This document shows positions 25,988 to 37,815 of a stretch of DNA of 64,000 nt, piece by piece. The DNA comes from Chondrosia reniformis (lineage: Eukaryota; Porifera; Demospongiae; Chondrillida; Chondrillidae). The translations under genes were made by a program, and so were the position numbers. The stretch covers positions 5,332,001-5,396,000 of the forward strand of contig OX359190.1 of NCBI GenBank assembly GCA_947172415.1. The letters are read 5' to 3'. Positions within the stretch are counted from its first letter, which is position 1; every line of letters starts with the position of its first letter. Under the pieces are notes generated by a model that was not told the origin of the DNA, made no database searches, and saw only the letters and a list, made by a program, of their open reading frames with translations.

Positions 25988-26163
25988 ACTAGAAATATTA
26001 AAAATTTTCTACAAAAATGGTGAAGATGTAGGGATGGCATAAAAATTTGTATGATCATGTAGAGCTAATGCTTCACTGTGTAACATCCCTTTCTTGTTTC
26101 TCTACTTTTTATGCCATCCCTACATCTTCACTATTTTTGTAGAAATTTTTTAATATTTCTAGT
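25988..26163. mobile_element. Foldback MITE
   Basis: Two arms of about 57 bp (25988-26044 and 26105-26163) are near-perfect inverted repeats starting ACTAGAAATATT and ending AATATTTCTAGT, around a 60-bp centre. There is no coding capacity, so it is a non-autonomous hairpin element. A one-armed relative lies at 36058-36172. The family is unknown. Confidence 0.8.
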
Positions 26164-26400
26164 TTAAATATATATTAGTTATATGTGTATGTACCAGGTA
26201 TATGTACTAGTTGCATGTACTAGTTGTATGGACTAGTTGTATGTACTAGTTGTGGGTAATTATTGTATGTACTAGTTTTCTGTACTAGTTGTATGTACTA
26301 CTTATATGTAGTATTTATATGTAGTATAGGTATATGTACTAGTTGTATATACTAGTTGTATATACTCTATAGTCTGTGTTATATAAATAGGACTACATTT
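26164..26400 (-). repeat. 13-bp satellite, reversed, short block
   Basis: TTGTATGTACTAG units up to about 26370, then AT-rich sequence leading into the tRNA-like repeats. This is the last reversed block before the orientation changes. Confidence 0.85.
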
Positions 26401-26413
26401 ACATAATATATTG

Positions 26414-26502
26414 GGTGACCCACTTGACCGATGATGTTACGGATGACATCATCTGGAAACAGGGTACGAGGATGCTCTGGTTCGATACCAGGCTGGGTCA
26501 CC
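26414..26502 (+). repeat. tRNA-like unit 1 (SINE head or tRNA relic)
   Basis: The ends pair perfectly as an acceptor-like 8-bp stem (GGTGACCC with GGGTCACC). A T-arm-like hairpin CTGGTTCGATACCAG contains a good RNA polymerase III B box (GGTTCGATACC). The middle forms an 8-bp stem (GATGATGT with ACATCATC) with an 8-nt loop, which is not a canonical anticodon arm, and the A box is poor. It is more likely a tRNA-derived repeat than a working tRNA gene. Confidence 0.5.
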
Positions 26503-26656
26503 TGAAAAAAGAAAAAGTATACAACTTATATATGAACTATATATCCTGTATACTATATATATCTTATTTGTATATTATATATCTTATATATTACATATAT
26601 ATGTAGGGTCAAAAGTGTGTGATATATAAATAGGACTTCATTTACATAATATATTG

Positions 26657-26745
26657 GGTGACCCACGTGACCGATGATATTACGGATGACATCATCTGGA
26701 TCCAGGGTACGAGGATGCCCTGGTTCGATACCAGGATGGGTCACC
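26657..26745 (+). repeat. tRNA-like unit 2
   Basis: Second copy exactly 243 bp downstream, within a tandem repeat that also includes ATATAAATAGGACT-type flanks. It keeps the end stem, the B-box hairpin and the internal stem, with a few substitutions elsewhere. The changes largely avoid paired positions. Confidence 0.5.
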
Positions 26746-26809
26746 TGAATGAAGAAAAAGTTTACATCTTATATATGTTTTATATATCTTATATCTTATA
26801 TCTAGATAC

Positions 26810-28503
26810 TTCTAGTACATACAGCTAGTACATATAACTAGTATATACATACAACTAGTACAAACAGCTTGTACATGGAACTAGTACATACAACTGGAAC
26901 GTAAATCTTGTAAATACAACTACTACATACAGCTAGTTCATAATACTAGTATATACAAATATTTTCTAGTACACACAACTAGAACATTCAACTAGTACAT
27001 AAAACTAGTACATACAACTACTACATGCAATTAGTATCTAGCACATACAAGTAGTACTTACCTAGAATCTAGTATAACTAGTACTAGAATCTACTACTAG
27101 AACATACAACTACTATATATAACTAGTATATACACAAATAACTAGTACATATAAAAAGTACATTCATCTAGTACATACAACTAGTACATACAACTAGTAA
27201 ATACAACTAGTACATATAATTACTTCATACAACAATTACTACATACAACGAGTACATATACCTAGTACTAACACATATAAATACTACATATAAGTAGTAC
27301 CTACAACTAGTACAGACAACTAGTAAATACAATAATTACCCACAAGTAGTATATACAACTAGTACATACAACTAGTACATACAACTGGTATATATACCCA
27401 GTACATACATATATAACTAGTATATATTTAAATAGTACATACAACTAGTACATACAACTAGTACATACAACTACTACATGCAATTAGTATCTAGCACATA
27501 CAAGTAGTACTTACCTAGAATCTAGTATAACTAGTACTAGAATCTACTACTAGAACATACAACTATTAAATCAACTAGTACCTACAACTAGTACATATAA
27601 ATATATAGTACACACAATTACTGCATATAGCTAGTACATACACATATAACTAGTTCATATAATTAGTACATACAACTAGTTCATCTAACTAGTACACACA
27701 ACTAGTACATATGCCTAGTACGTACAATATAGTTTATACAGCTACTACATAAACTAGTACGTTCAACTAGTACCTACAACTAGTAAATATGACTAGAGCT
27801 AATACATTCTACTAATTCTTTCAAGTAGTATATATACCTAGTACATACACAATATAACTATTACATATAAATACTACATACAACTAGTACATATACCTAG
27901 TGCTAACACATATAAATACTAAATACAACTAGTACATACAACTAGTACATATACCTAGTACATACACATATAACTAGTACATATTTAAATAGTACATTCA
28001 ACTAGTACAGACAACTAGTACATACAATAATTACCCACAACTAGTACATGCAATAATTACCAACAACTAGTACATTCAACTAGTACATAAAACTAGTACA
28101 TACAAGTACTACCAAAAATTAGTATCTAGCACATACAAGTAGTACTTACCTAGAATCTAGTGTAACTAGTGCTAGAATCTACTACTAGAACATACAACTA
28201 CTATATATAACTAGTACATTCACAAATAACTCGTACATATAAACAGTACATACAACTAGTACATACAACTAGTACAAATGACTAGTAAATTCAACTAGTA
28301 CATATAATTACTACATACAACTAGTACATATACCTAGCACTAACAAATATAAATACTACATATAACTAGTACACATAACTAGTGCAGACAACTAGTAAAT
28401 ACAATAATTACCCACAACTAGTATATACAACTAGTACATACAACTAGTACATACAACTGGTATATATACCTAGTACATACATATATAACTAGTATATATT
28501 TAA
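26810..28503 (+). repeat. 13-bp satellite block, forward orientation
   Basis: CTAGTACATACAA array after a strand change across 26400-26810. A ~130-bp stretch ending in TAGAATCTACTACTAGAACATAC occurs three times (about 27000, 27440 and 28085), showing local amplification. Confidence 0.93.
27428..27431. other. Paralogous empty TTAA site for the piggyBac element
   Basis: ACTAGTATATATTTAAATAG here equals the left flank (to 28503) joined to the right flank (from 30809) of the piggyBac element, with a single TTAA. It is the intact duplicate of the target. Confidence 0.85.
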
Positions 28504-30808
28504 CCTTTTTCCGTGCGCGTTAAGTTATAATCAATCACGTTACCGTGCGTAAGCCACTTTAGTGGCTCGACGTTAATTTCAACTAAAACGACTGTAAACA
28601 ATTCTTTCTAGCTTCGATAAGTCTCCGCAAAAACTATAGTTTGATTATTTAATAAAGCGGCTGCGTAGCTAGGCATTAAGGCGGGAAAACGTTCGAGTAT
28701 CCTTTCCTTACGAACGACTGAACGTACATCTTCGTATTACGGCGGTTCGGCTTATTTTGCTTGTTCTGCGACTAAGAAACGGAATGAATAAGGTATGAAC
28801 AAATTATTCAATAAAGTTTTGCACAAACAGAGTTAAAATAAATTGGTAATTTATAATATTAGAATAAAGGAAAATCCTTCAATGATGGAGCAGTTCTTTC
28901 CATGGTTCTTGATGATTGGAATGATTCAGGAGATGAAGATTTTGAAGTAGAAGGAGAGTTTGAAGGTGGCAATAGTTTGCTTGAAGTAATGGAGATATTA
29001 CCTGATCCTCTTGATAATGCTCAAGCGAATGAAGATAGTGAAGATCACATGTCTTCTTCAGATGAGACAGATTGCCTAACATCCATTAGTGAAGGCAATC
29101 AAACTGCTACACCTATAGCTGAATTCAAGGAGAAGATTGGGGTAACAAATCCACTAGAGAGCGATAGTACAGCACTGGATTTTTTCCTTACTATATTTGG
29201 GAAAAACACCTTCCAGGACTTGTGTTTCCAGACTAACCTGTATGCTTCACAAAATCCCCCTTCAGCTAGGTATAATTGGGAAGATACTTCTGATGAAATG
29301 ATGCTTTTCCTTGGCATTGTACTTGCTACTGGGATAAATCGTTTGCCTGAGTGGCAAGATTACTGGTCACAGAATCCAATCCTTGGATCACCAGCAATTG
29401 TACAAGGGATGTCTTTGACACGCTTTAAGGCCTTGATGAGCAATCTCCATGTCAATGATAATTCCACAGCTGTTAGTAGAAATCAGCCAGGATACGACAA
29501 GCTACACAAGATTAGGCCATTGCTTGATGAAGTAAATAAAAATTGCCTTGAAGAGTATCAACCGCATAGGGAGGTATCTGTTGACGAGGCCATGGTTCCA
29601 TTTAAGGGAAGAAGTTCTCTTAAACAGTACATGCCCCAAAAGCCAGTGAAGCGTGGGTTTAAAGTCTGGTGCAGAGCAGATGCTCACAACGGCTACATAA
29701 GTTAAATGCAGGTTTATGCTGGAAAAGCCTCAGATGGTACAGTAGAGAAAAACCTTGGGAAAAGAATCGTAGAAGACCTTACAGTTCCACTAACAAACAA
29801 GGGATATTTCATCTTCTTTGATAACTTTTTCTCCAGTGTTTCCTTAGCAGAGTCACTGCTTAGCAAAAATTTGTTTTGCATAGGCACTGCAAGGCCTTCT
29901 ACCCTTGCCAATATCAAAGAAATGAACAAAAAAATGGAACGAGGGGATTCTAAAGAGGCTAAATCAGGAAGTGTAAATTGCCTCGTATGGAAGGACAACA
30001 AATGTGTTGCCATGGTAAACACAATTACCAGTCTAAAAGACACTACCACCATCAACAGGAGACAGAAAGATGGGAGCAGGAAAGCCATCCCTTGCCCTAC
30101 TGCAATTAAGGTCTACAACACTTATATGGGTGGTGTAGACTTGGCAGATGCAAGAAGGAAAACTTACAGTTGCTCCAGGAAGTCTAAGAAGTGGTGGCAC
30201 CGTCTGTTTTTCTTCCTAGTTGATCTCTCCGTGGTAAATGCCTACATTCTGGCTTGTGAAACTCCAAATGTTCCAAAACGTTCATAAAAAACTTTATTTT
30301 GGAGCTCGTAGAGGAACTGCTCAGTAAACACAACTCCAGAAAGCGAGCAGGGCGCCGACCCACAGCAGATGTTCCTCCTTCGACTCGTTTCAATGATCGT
30401 CACTTCCCAGATCGAATCTAATCAAAGCTTCAGTGCGTTGTTTGTGCCCTAGATAACCAGAGAAGACGTGTTACGTTTGCTTGTTCCGATTGCAATCCAA
30501 AACATCCAGTTCCACTCTGTCCAGTGCCCTGTTTTCGGATCTTCCACACGAAAAACTAAACTACGTAACTTATGGAAGCCATTTTACTTTTAATTATCCC
30601 CGTATTTGTCTTGTATTTCTTAGTATACTTGTCGTTTTTATTTCCTTTGTAACTTCTTTAGTATGGATGCAACGACGTTATAACTGCACATTACGATTAC
30701 TTATATTATTGTCTAACCATTGCCTAAGAATCATAGAAATTCGTTCGAAAAAAATTAATTCGCACGTTTACGGGTAAGCCACTAAAGTGGCTTGCGCACG
30801 GAAAAGGG
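28504..30808 (+). mobile_element. piggyBac-family DNA transposon
   Basis: 2.3-kb element between duplicated TTAA sites (28500-28503 and 30809-30812). Terminal inverted repeats are CCTTTTTCCGTGCGC on the left and, reversed, CCCTTTTCCGTGCGC on the right. Subterminal palindromes AAGCCACTTTAGTGGCT (near 28551) and AAGCCACTAAAGTGGCTT (near 30775) mirror each other. TTAA targeting and short TIRs are hallmarks of piggyBac. It encodes a broken transposase, so this copy is not autonomous. Confidence 0.93.
28902..30559 (+). pseudogene. piggyBac transposase, broken by stops and a frameshift
   Basis: Starts at ATG 28902 with an acidic N-terminal tail (DDWNDSGDEDFEVEGE). The DDE_Tnp_1_7-type core follows. 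All three expected aspartates are visible: SVDEAMVPFKGR, FFDNFFSS and GGVDLADA. The frame is cut by one TAA at 29703-29705 inside the core, directly before MQVYAGK, where family members read through. It resumes in the same frame to 30287. A frameshift just upstream of 30287 moves the rest (NFILELVEELL onward) to another frame, with a further stop near 30419. It then ends in a Cys-rich domain (CVVC, CSDC, ending 30559), the usual piggyBac C-terminal zinc-binding region. It is a young pseudogene of cut-and-paste transposase. Confidence 0.9.
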
Positions 30809-33800
30809 TTAAATAGTACATACAACTGGTACATATAACTAGTATATACATACAACTAGTATATACACCTTGTACATAAAACTAGTACATACAACTGGTA
30901 CGTAAAACTAGTAAATACAATTGTTACATACAAATACTCTCTAGTACATACAACTAGTACATACAAATACTTTCTAGTACACACAACTAGTACATACAAC
31001 TAGTACATAAACCTATATAGGACATACAACTACTACATACAATTAGTATCTAGCACATATAAGTAGTACTCACCTAGAATCTAGTATAACTAGTACTAGA
31101 ATCTACTACTATAAAATACAACTACTATATATAACTAGTACATACACATATAACTAATACATATAAAAAGTACATACATCTAGTACATACAACTAGTAGA
31201 TACAACTAGTAAACACAACTACTACATACAACTAGTACATATACCTAATACGTACAATTATTACATAAAGCTACTACATCAACTAGTACGTTCAAGTAGT
31301 ACCTACACCTAGTAAATATAACTACAACTACGACATTAAACTAGAATGCCAACTAGTTTAAACATTTTACTAGTGCCTACTTAGTAAATAGATTAACTAG
31401 TACTGAAACTTACTAGTACTAGTACATACAATTAGTCCATACAAATATATATAACAAGTACACACAGCCTACATTAGTACATGTAATTTGTACCTCCAAC
31501 TAGTAAATATAACTAGAACTAGTACATACAACTAGTTTATAAAATGTATAGAAAATGTAGCTAGTACAAACACCGAGTACATACAACTTGTACATACAAC
31601 TTGTCCATACAACTAGAACATATAACTAGAACATGCACATATAACTAGTAAACACAACTAGTACATACAACTAGTACATATAACTAGTTCATACAACTAG
31701 TACACACAACTAGTAAACACAATTAGTGTATACAACCAGTACATTCAACTAGTCCTAACACTAGTTCATATAACTAGAACTAGAAAGTACTTCCAATTAG
31801 TACATACAACTAGTTCATACAATTAGAACACACAAGTAGTACATTAACCTAGTGCATACAACTAGAAACTAGTACATACAACTTGTCCATACAATTAGTA
31901 TATACAACTAGTACTTACATCTACTTCATACAAATTGTACATAACACTAGTAAATATAACTAGAACATAAAAATTTTACTAGTACATATAACTAGTACAT
32001 GCAACTAGTACATAATAATTAGTACATAAAAGTGGTGCATATAACTAGAAAATAGGACTTTCGACTAGTACTTACAACTAGCAAACATAACTTGTATATA
32101 CTACTTGCACATACTAGAAGTATACAATTAGTACCTACAATTTGTATATATAACCAGTACTAGAACATAAAACTACAACCTACAACTGGCACATACAACT
32201 TGTAATGATTACGTACAAATAGTCCATAAAACTAGTACATACAACTTGTACATACAATTAGTATGTACATTGATTACATACAATTTGTACTACAACTAGT
32301 TCATATAACTAGTATATACAACTCAAACATAGAATTGGTATATTCAAATAGTATCTACAATTAGTAAATTTAACTAGTACTAGTATACATTGAACTAGTA
32401 CATTCAAGTAGTAACCAGTACATACAACTAGTAATTAGTAAATACAAGTACAACGAGTACATACAATTAGTACCTAAAACTAGAAAATATCAATAGTTAG
32501 TAAATACAACTAATACATATAACTAGTACATACAACAATTGCTCACAACTTGTCCATACATCGAATACATATAATTAGAACATACAACCAGTACATACAA
32601 CTAGTATTAAGCACATACAACTAGTACTTCCATAGTACGTAGTATAACTAGTATTAGAACCTACAACTAGAACATTCAAATAGTGCTTACAACTAGTACA
32701 TACAACCAATAGATACAACTAGCACATATAACTTGTCCACACAACTACTACATATAACTAATACATGTAAAGAGTACATACATCTAGTGCATACAACTAG
32801 TACATACAACTTGTACATACAACTGATTCATATCTAGTGCATACAACTAGTACATACAGCTAGTGCATACAACTAGTACATATAACTAGGAAATATAGCT
32901 TGTATTACTCCATACAACTAGTGAATACAACTAGTACTTGCAACTACTACATACAACTAATAGATACAACTAGCACATATAACTGGTCCACACACCTACT
33001 ACCTATAACTAATACCTCAAAATTTAACTAGTACATATAAATAGTAAATACACATATTACATATAAGTAGTACATAAAACTAGTGCCTACAACTACAACC
33101 TTGTATATATAACTAGTTCATACAACTACTACATATAGCCAGTACATATAAATAGTACATACATCTAGTACATACATCTAGTAAATACAACTAGTACATA
33201 CAACTAATACATACAACTAGTACAAATAACTAGTACACACAACTACTACATATAGCCAGTACATATAAATAGTACATACATCTAGTTCATACAGCTAGTA
33301 CATACAACTAGTACATAGAACTAATAAATACAACTAGTACATACAACTAGTACATAAAACTAGTACATACAATAGTACATACAACTACCACATACAATTA
33401 GTACATACAACTAGCACCTACAACTAGTAAATATAACTATATAGTAATAGTACATACAACTAGTACATGCAATTAGCACATACAACCAGTATATACATAG
33501 AGCTAGTACATACACCTATAATTAGTAAATATAAATAATAAGTACTACTAGTACGTATAACTAGTACATACAACTACTACATATATCGAATACATAAAAC
33601 TAGTACATATATCTAGTACATACAAATACAACGAGTACATATAAGTAGTTCATACAACCAGTACATACAACTAGTACATATAAATAGTGTATACAACTAG
33701 TACATAAAACAAGTACACTCAGCTAGGACATATAACTACTAAATACAATTGGTACATATAAATAGTACATCCAACTAGTACATACAACTAGTATCTCGTC

Positions 33801-35849
33801 CATGCAACTAGTACCTACCTACTACCTAATATAACTAGTACTGGAACCTACCACTAGTATATATAACTAGTACATACATCAAGTGCATACAATTAGTACA
33901 CATAAATAGTACACACAAATAGTTCATACCACTAGTACCTACAACTGGTACATATAAATAATACATACAACTAATACATAGCTAGTATAAACAACTAGTG
34001 CATAAAACTTGTACATGCAACTGGTTCATATCTAGTAAACACAACTAGTACATACAACTAGTAAATATAACTAGTGCTAGTGCATAGAACTAGTGTATAC
34101 CACTAGTTCATAAAATTAGTACATGCAACTAGTACATGCAACTAGTACATACAACTAGTACATAAAACTAGTACACATACATATAACCAGTACTATTACA
34201 AAAACATATAACTAGTACATACACATATAACTGGTACTTATAAATAGAACATACACATAGTACATACGAATAGTACATACAAATAGTACATATAACTAGA
34301 AACTAGTACATACAAGTATTTCATAGAATGAGTACATAATACTAGAATGTACAACCGGTATATACAACTAGTAGATAGCTACAACATACAACTAATATAT
34401 ACGTACAACTAGTACATACAACTCGCACATTACTAGCACATACAACTAGTACATACAACTAATACATAAAACTACTACAAACAATTAGTATTTACAATTG
34501 CTACATGCAACTAATTCATACAACTAGTAAATATAACTAGTACTGGTACATAAAACTCGTGCAGACAACTAGTACATGCAACTAGTACATACACCTACTA
34601 CAGACAACTAGTACATACATATAGTACATACAACTAGTACATACAAGTAGCACAATCCACTAGGACATACAACTACTTGATATAACGAGTACATGACTAG
34701 TACATACAATTAGTACATAGAACTAGTTCAAACAATTAGAACATACAACTACTACATACACCTAGCACATACAACTAGTTCATACAACCAGTACGTACAA
34801 CTAGTACACAAAACTAGTATATACAACTTGTACATACATATAGTTCATTCAATTATATACAGCATTCAATTACTACATGCAATTAGTACATTCAACTAGT
34901 ACCTACTAGTTATTATAACTCGTGCTAGTACATACAACTAGTACTTTAAACTAGTAATCACAAATAGTTCTACAACTAATACAACAAATTAGTACACATA
35001 ATTAGTACGTACAACTGAAAATTAGGATATACAACTAGTACCTTTAACCAGTACATACAACTATTACATACAATTAGTACATACACCTAGTATATAAAAG
35101 TAGTACATACAACTAGTTCAAACAGTTAGTACATACAACCACTACATACATACAACTAGTACACACAACTAATACCTATAATTAGTAAATATAACTTGTA
35201 CTAGTACATACAACTAGTACATAAAACTAGTGACTACATCTAGTAAATATTACCAGTACTAGTACATTCAACTAGCTATTAGAACTAGTACATTCAACTA
35301 GTACATAACTAATACATAGAGTTATTACATACAACTTGTATACACAACTAGTGCATACCTAGTTCATACAACTAGTACATTCAACTAGTACATACAATTG
35401 AGTACATACAACTCGTTTATACTTACAACTAGTTAATATAACTATATAGAACTAGTACATACAACTAGTACATACAACTTGTAAATATAACAAGTACTAG
35501 TACATACAACTTCTAAATGCAACTAGTAAATCTTTAACAAGTACTAGTTCATAAAACTAGTACATACAACTAGGACATACAATTTGTACCTACAACTAGT
35601 ATAAACATACAATTATTTTTTACAAGTAGTACATAAAACTACTACATACAATTATTAAATACAACTAGTAGACACAACTATATAGTGCATACAACTAGTA
35701 CATACAACTAGTATTACAACTAGTACATACAACTAGTACCTACAACTAGTTAATATAGCTAGTACTTGTACATACAACTAGTACATAGAACTAGTATATA
35801 CAACAATAACACACAACTAGTACATACTATTAGTACATACAACTATAAA
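30809..35849 (+). repeat. 13-bp satellite block, forward orientation
   Basis: CTAGTACATACAA array, strongly degenerate. There is no non-satellite insert and no ORF of note over 5 kb. Confidence 0.93.
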
Positions 35850-36057
35850 ATTCAAACAACGAAATACCATTCTAACAATAAAATACCAGACCTAGGAAAT
35901 GCCCCTTTTTAGATATAACCATTACTAACAATCAATTTATCACTAAAGTATATGATAAGCGAGAGGACTTTAACTTTGATATATTAAATTTCCCCCATTT
36001 AGATAGTAATATTCCTAATACCCCAGCCTATGGTGTCTTTATTTCCTAAAAGCAATG
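35850..36057 (+). mobile_element. Reverse-transcriptase element fragment C
   Basis: Plus-strand piece of the same family found on the minus strand at 36905-37815 and 47564-48525. It translates to a stretch with VYDKREDFNFDI, PHLDSNIP and PAYGVFIS. That signature lies downstream of the RT core in an animal retroelement family I recognise by pattern but cannot name. Both ends are truncated; the right end abuts the MITE fragment. Confidence 0.7.
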
Positions 36058-36172
36058 TGTTGTATGATCCATGCACAAATAATTCTCTCACTGTTTAACA
36101 TCCCTTTCTTGTTTCTGTGCTTTTTGTGCCATCGCTACATCTTCTACTATTTTTGTAGAAATTTTTTATTAT
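36058..36172. mobile_element. One-armed fragment of the foldback MITE
   Basis: Matches the centre and right arm of 25988-26163 (AACATCCCTTTCTTGTTTC through TTTTTGTAGAAATTTTTT). The left arm is missing. The satellite changes strand across this island. Confidence 0.7.
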
Positions 36173-36904
36173 TCTCTAGTACTATTAAATGTACTACTTT
36201 TAAGTTCTAGTTCTAGTTATAGTAGGTACTAGGTAGGTGCTAGTTGTATGTACTAGCACTAGTTATATTTACTTGTTGTTGGTACTAGTTGCATGGACTT
36301 GTTGAATGTTATAGTTTTATGTACTAATTGTGTGTACTAGTTGTATATACTAGTTGTAAGAACTAGTTAAGTACTAGTTGTATGTAGTAGTTGTATGTAC
36401 TATTACTGGTAATATTTACTAGTTGTAAATACTAGTTGTAAGTACTATAATGTACTAGTTGTATGTAGTAGTTGTATATTCTAATTGTATGTACTAGTTG
36501 TATGTCCTAGTTGTATTTACTACTTGTATATCCTAATTGAATGTAATACTTGTATATACTAGTTGTATGTACTATTAGTGTGTACTAGTTGTGTGTACTA
36601 GTAGTATTAACTAGTGGTATCTACTAGTACTGGTAATATTTACTAACTGTAGGCACTTGTGGTATGTACTAATTGTATGTACTAGTTGTATGTACTAGTT
36701 GTAAGAACTAGTAAAGAACTAGTTGTATGAACTAGTTTTATGTACTAGTTTTATGTACTGGTTTTATACTAGTTGTATGTATTAGTTGTATATACTAGTA
36801 TATGTACTACTAGTTATACTAGGTACTAGGTAGGTGCTAGTTGTATGTACTAGCACTTGTTATGTTTTCAAGTTGTACGTACTAGGTGCATGTACTTGTT
36901 GAAT
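36173..36904 (-). repeat. 13-bp satellite block, reversed
   Basis: TTGTATGTACTAG array between the two retroelement islands. The flank GTACTAGGTGCATGTACTTGTTGAATG just before 36905 is the same as before the related fragment at 47564. The pair therefore probably arose by duplication of satellite plus insert rather than by two insertions. Confidence 0.9.
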
Positions 36905-37815
36905 GAAAAATCTAATATACCATTTTCCTACATGCTAGGAGGCTCTTTTTACAGAATAGGCATATGCCTATTCTGTAAAAAGAGCCTATAGGGGAACTAA
37001 ACCTAAAGAGAGCTTTAGATGAAGATACAGGAGTCTTTTCTTCCTTTTTTTCCCTTCTTTCATCTTCTTCTCCACTGGGTAAGACAGCCGTTTCTGGGAA
37101 TTCCACCCTTCATCAGTGATCCTGGGAGTCTTTGTCTTTTTCTTTATCTTGATCTTCTGTGAATCCTTGGCTCTCTATTCTAAATCTAGGGGCCTTATAT
37201 ACATTATTTTAGCGCCAAAAGTTAAATAAGGTGTTAACTGAGACACATGATGAAATTTAATCTTATGAAAGGAATGTAGGTCCAATTAACTTTATGAATT
37301 TATTATAAATCTATTAGTAACCTTGCTTATAGATATAACAGACTCAGCATAACTATAGGCACAAGTAGGACATATTACATAAGTCTACCCTTAGGTCTTC
37401 TAGTAGTAACATTTCTTTGGAGGTGGGGTAACACAATATGTAGTAACACAAGACAGTCCTTAAGCATACTAGCTACTTTTTGCTTATACTTGATTCTAAC
37501 TAGAGGCTTCCGGGATAGGAAGGTTTTAAAGGTTGATTTTAGCTTAAAGTATTTGTAACCCTGTTTAATAAGCCTACTGCATAACTGCAAACTTTTAGAC
37601 TGAAAACTGGAGAAGTCACTACATATTCTGGAATACCTAATTAGTTGTGAAATAAAGACACCATAGGCTGGGGTATTAGGAATATTACTATCTAAATGGG
37701 GGAAATTTACTATATTAAAGTTAAAGTCCTCTCGCTTATCATATACTTTAGTGATAAATTGATTGTTAGTAATGGTTATATCTCAGTCTAAAAGGGGTAT
37801 TACATAGGGCTGGTA
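36905..37815 (-). mobile_element. Reverse-transcriptase element fragment A
   Basis: Minus-strand 3' part of a retroelement. Read from 37815 down, it encodes VYDKREDFNFNIVNFP, PAYGVFISQLIRYSRIC and LIKQGYKYFKLKSTF, then about 450 bp of probable 3' UTR. A 48-bp palindrome lies near the 3' end. The RT catalytic core is absent, so it is 5' truncated. Its 5' end is fused directly to the transposase gene island at about 37816. Confidence 0.75.
36940..36987. repeat. Perfect 48-bp palindrome
   Basis: AGGCTCTTTTTACAGAATAG and its exact complement meet at GGCATATGCC, with 24-bp arms and no loop. It lies near the 3' end of the retroelement fragment. The copy at 47604-47651 carries one mismatch. Confidence 0.9.

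Noticed and set aside
26414-26502. A functional tRNA gene
   Set aside because: No canonical D arm, no 5-bp/7-nt anticodon arm, poor A box; only the end stem and T arm fit.
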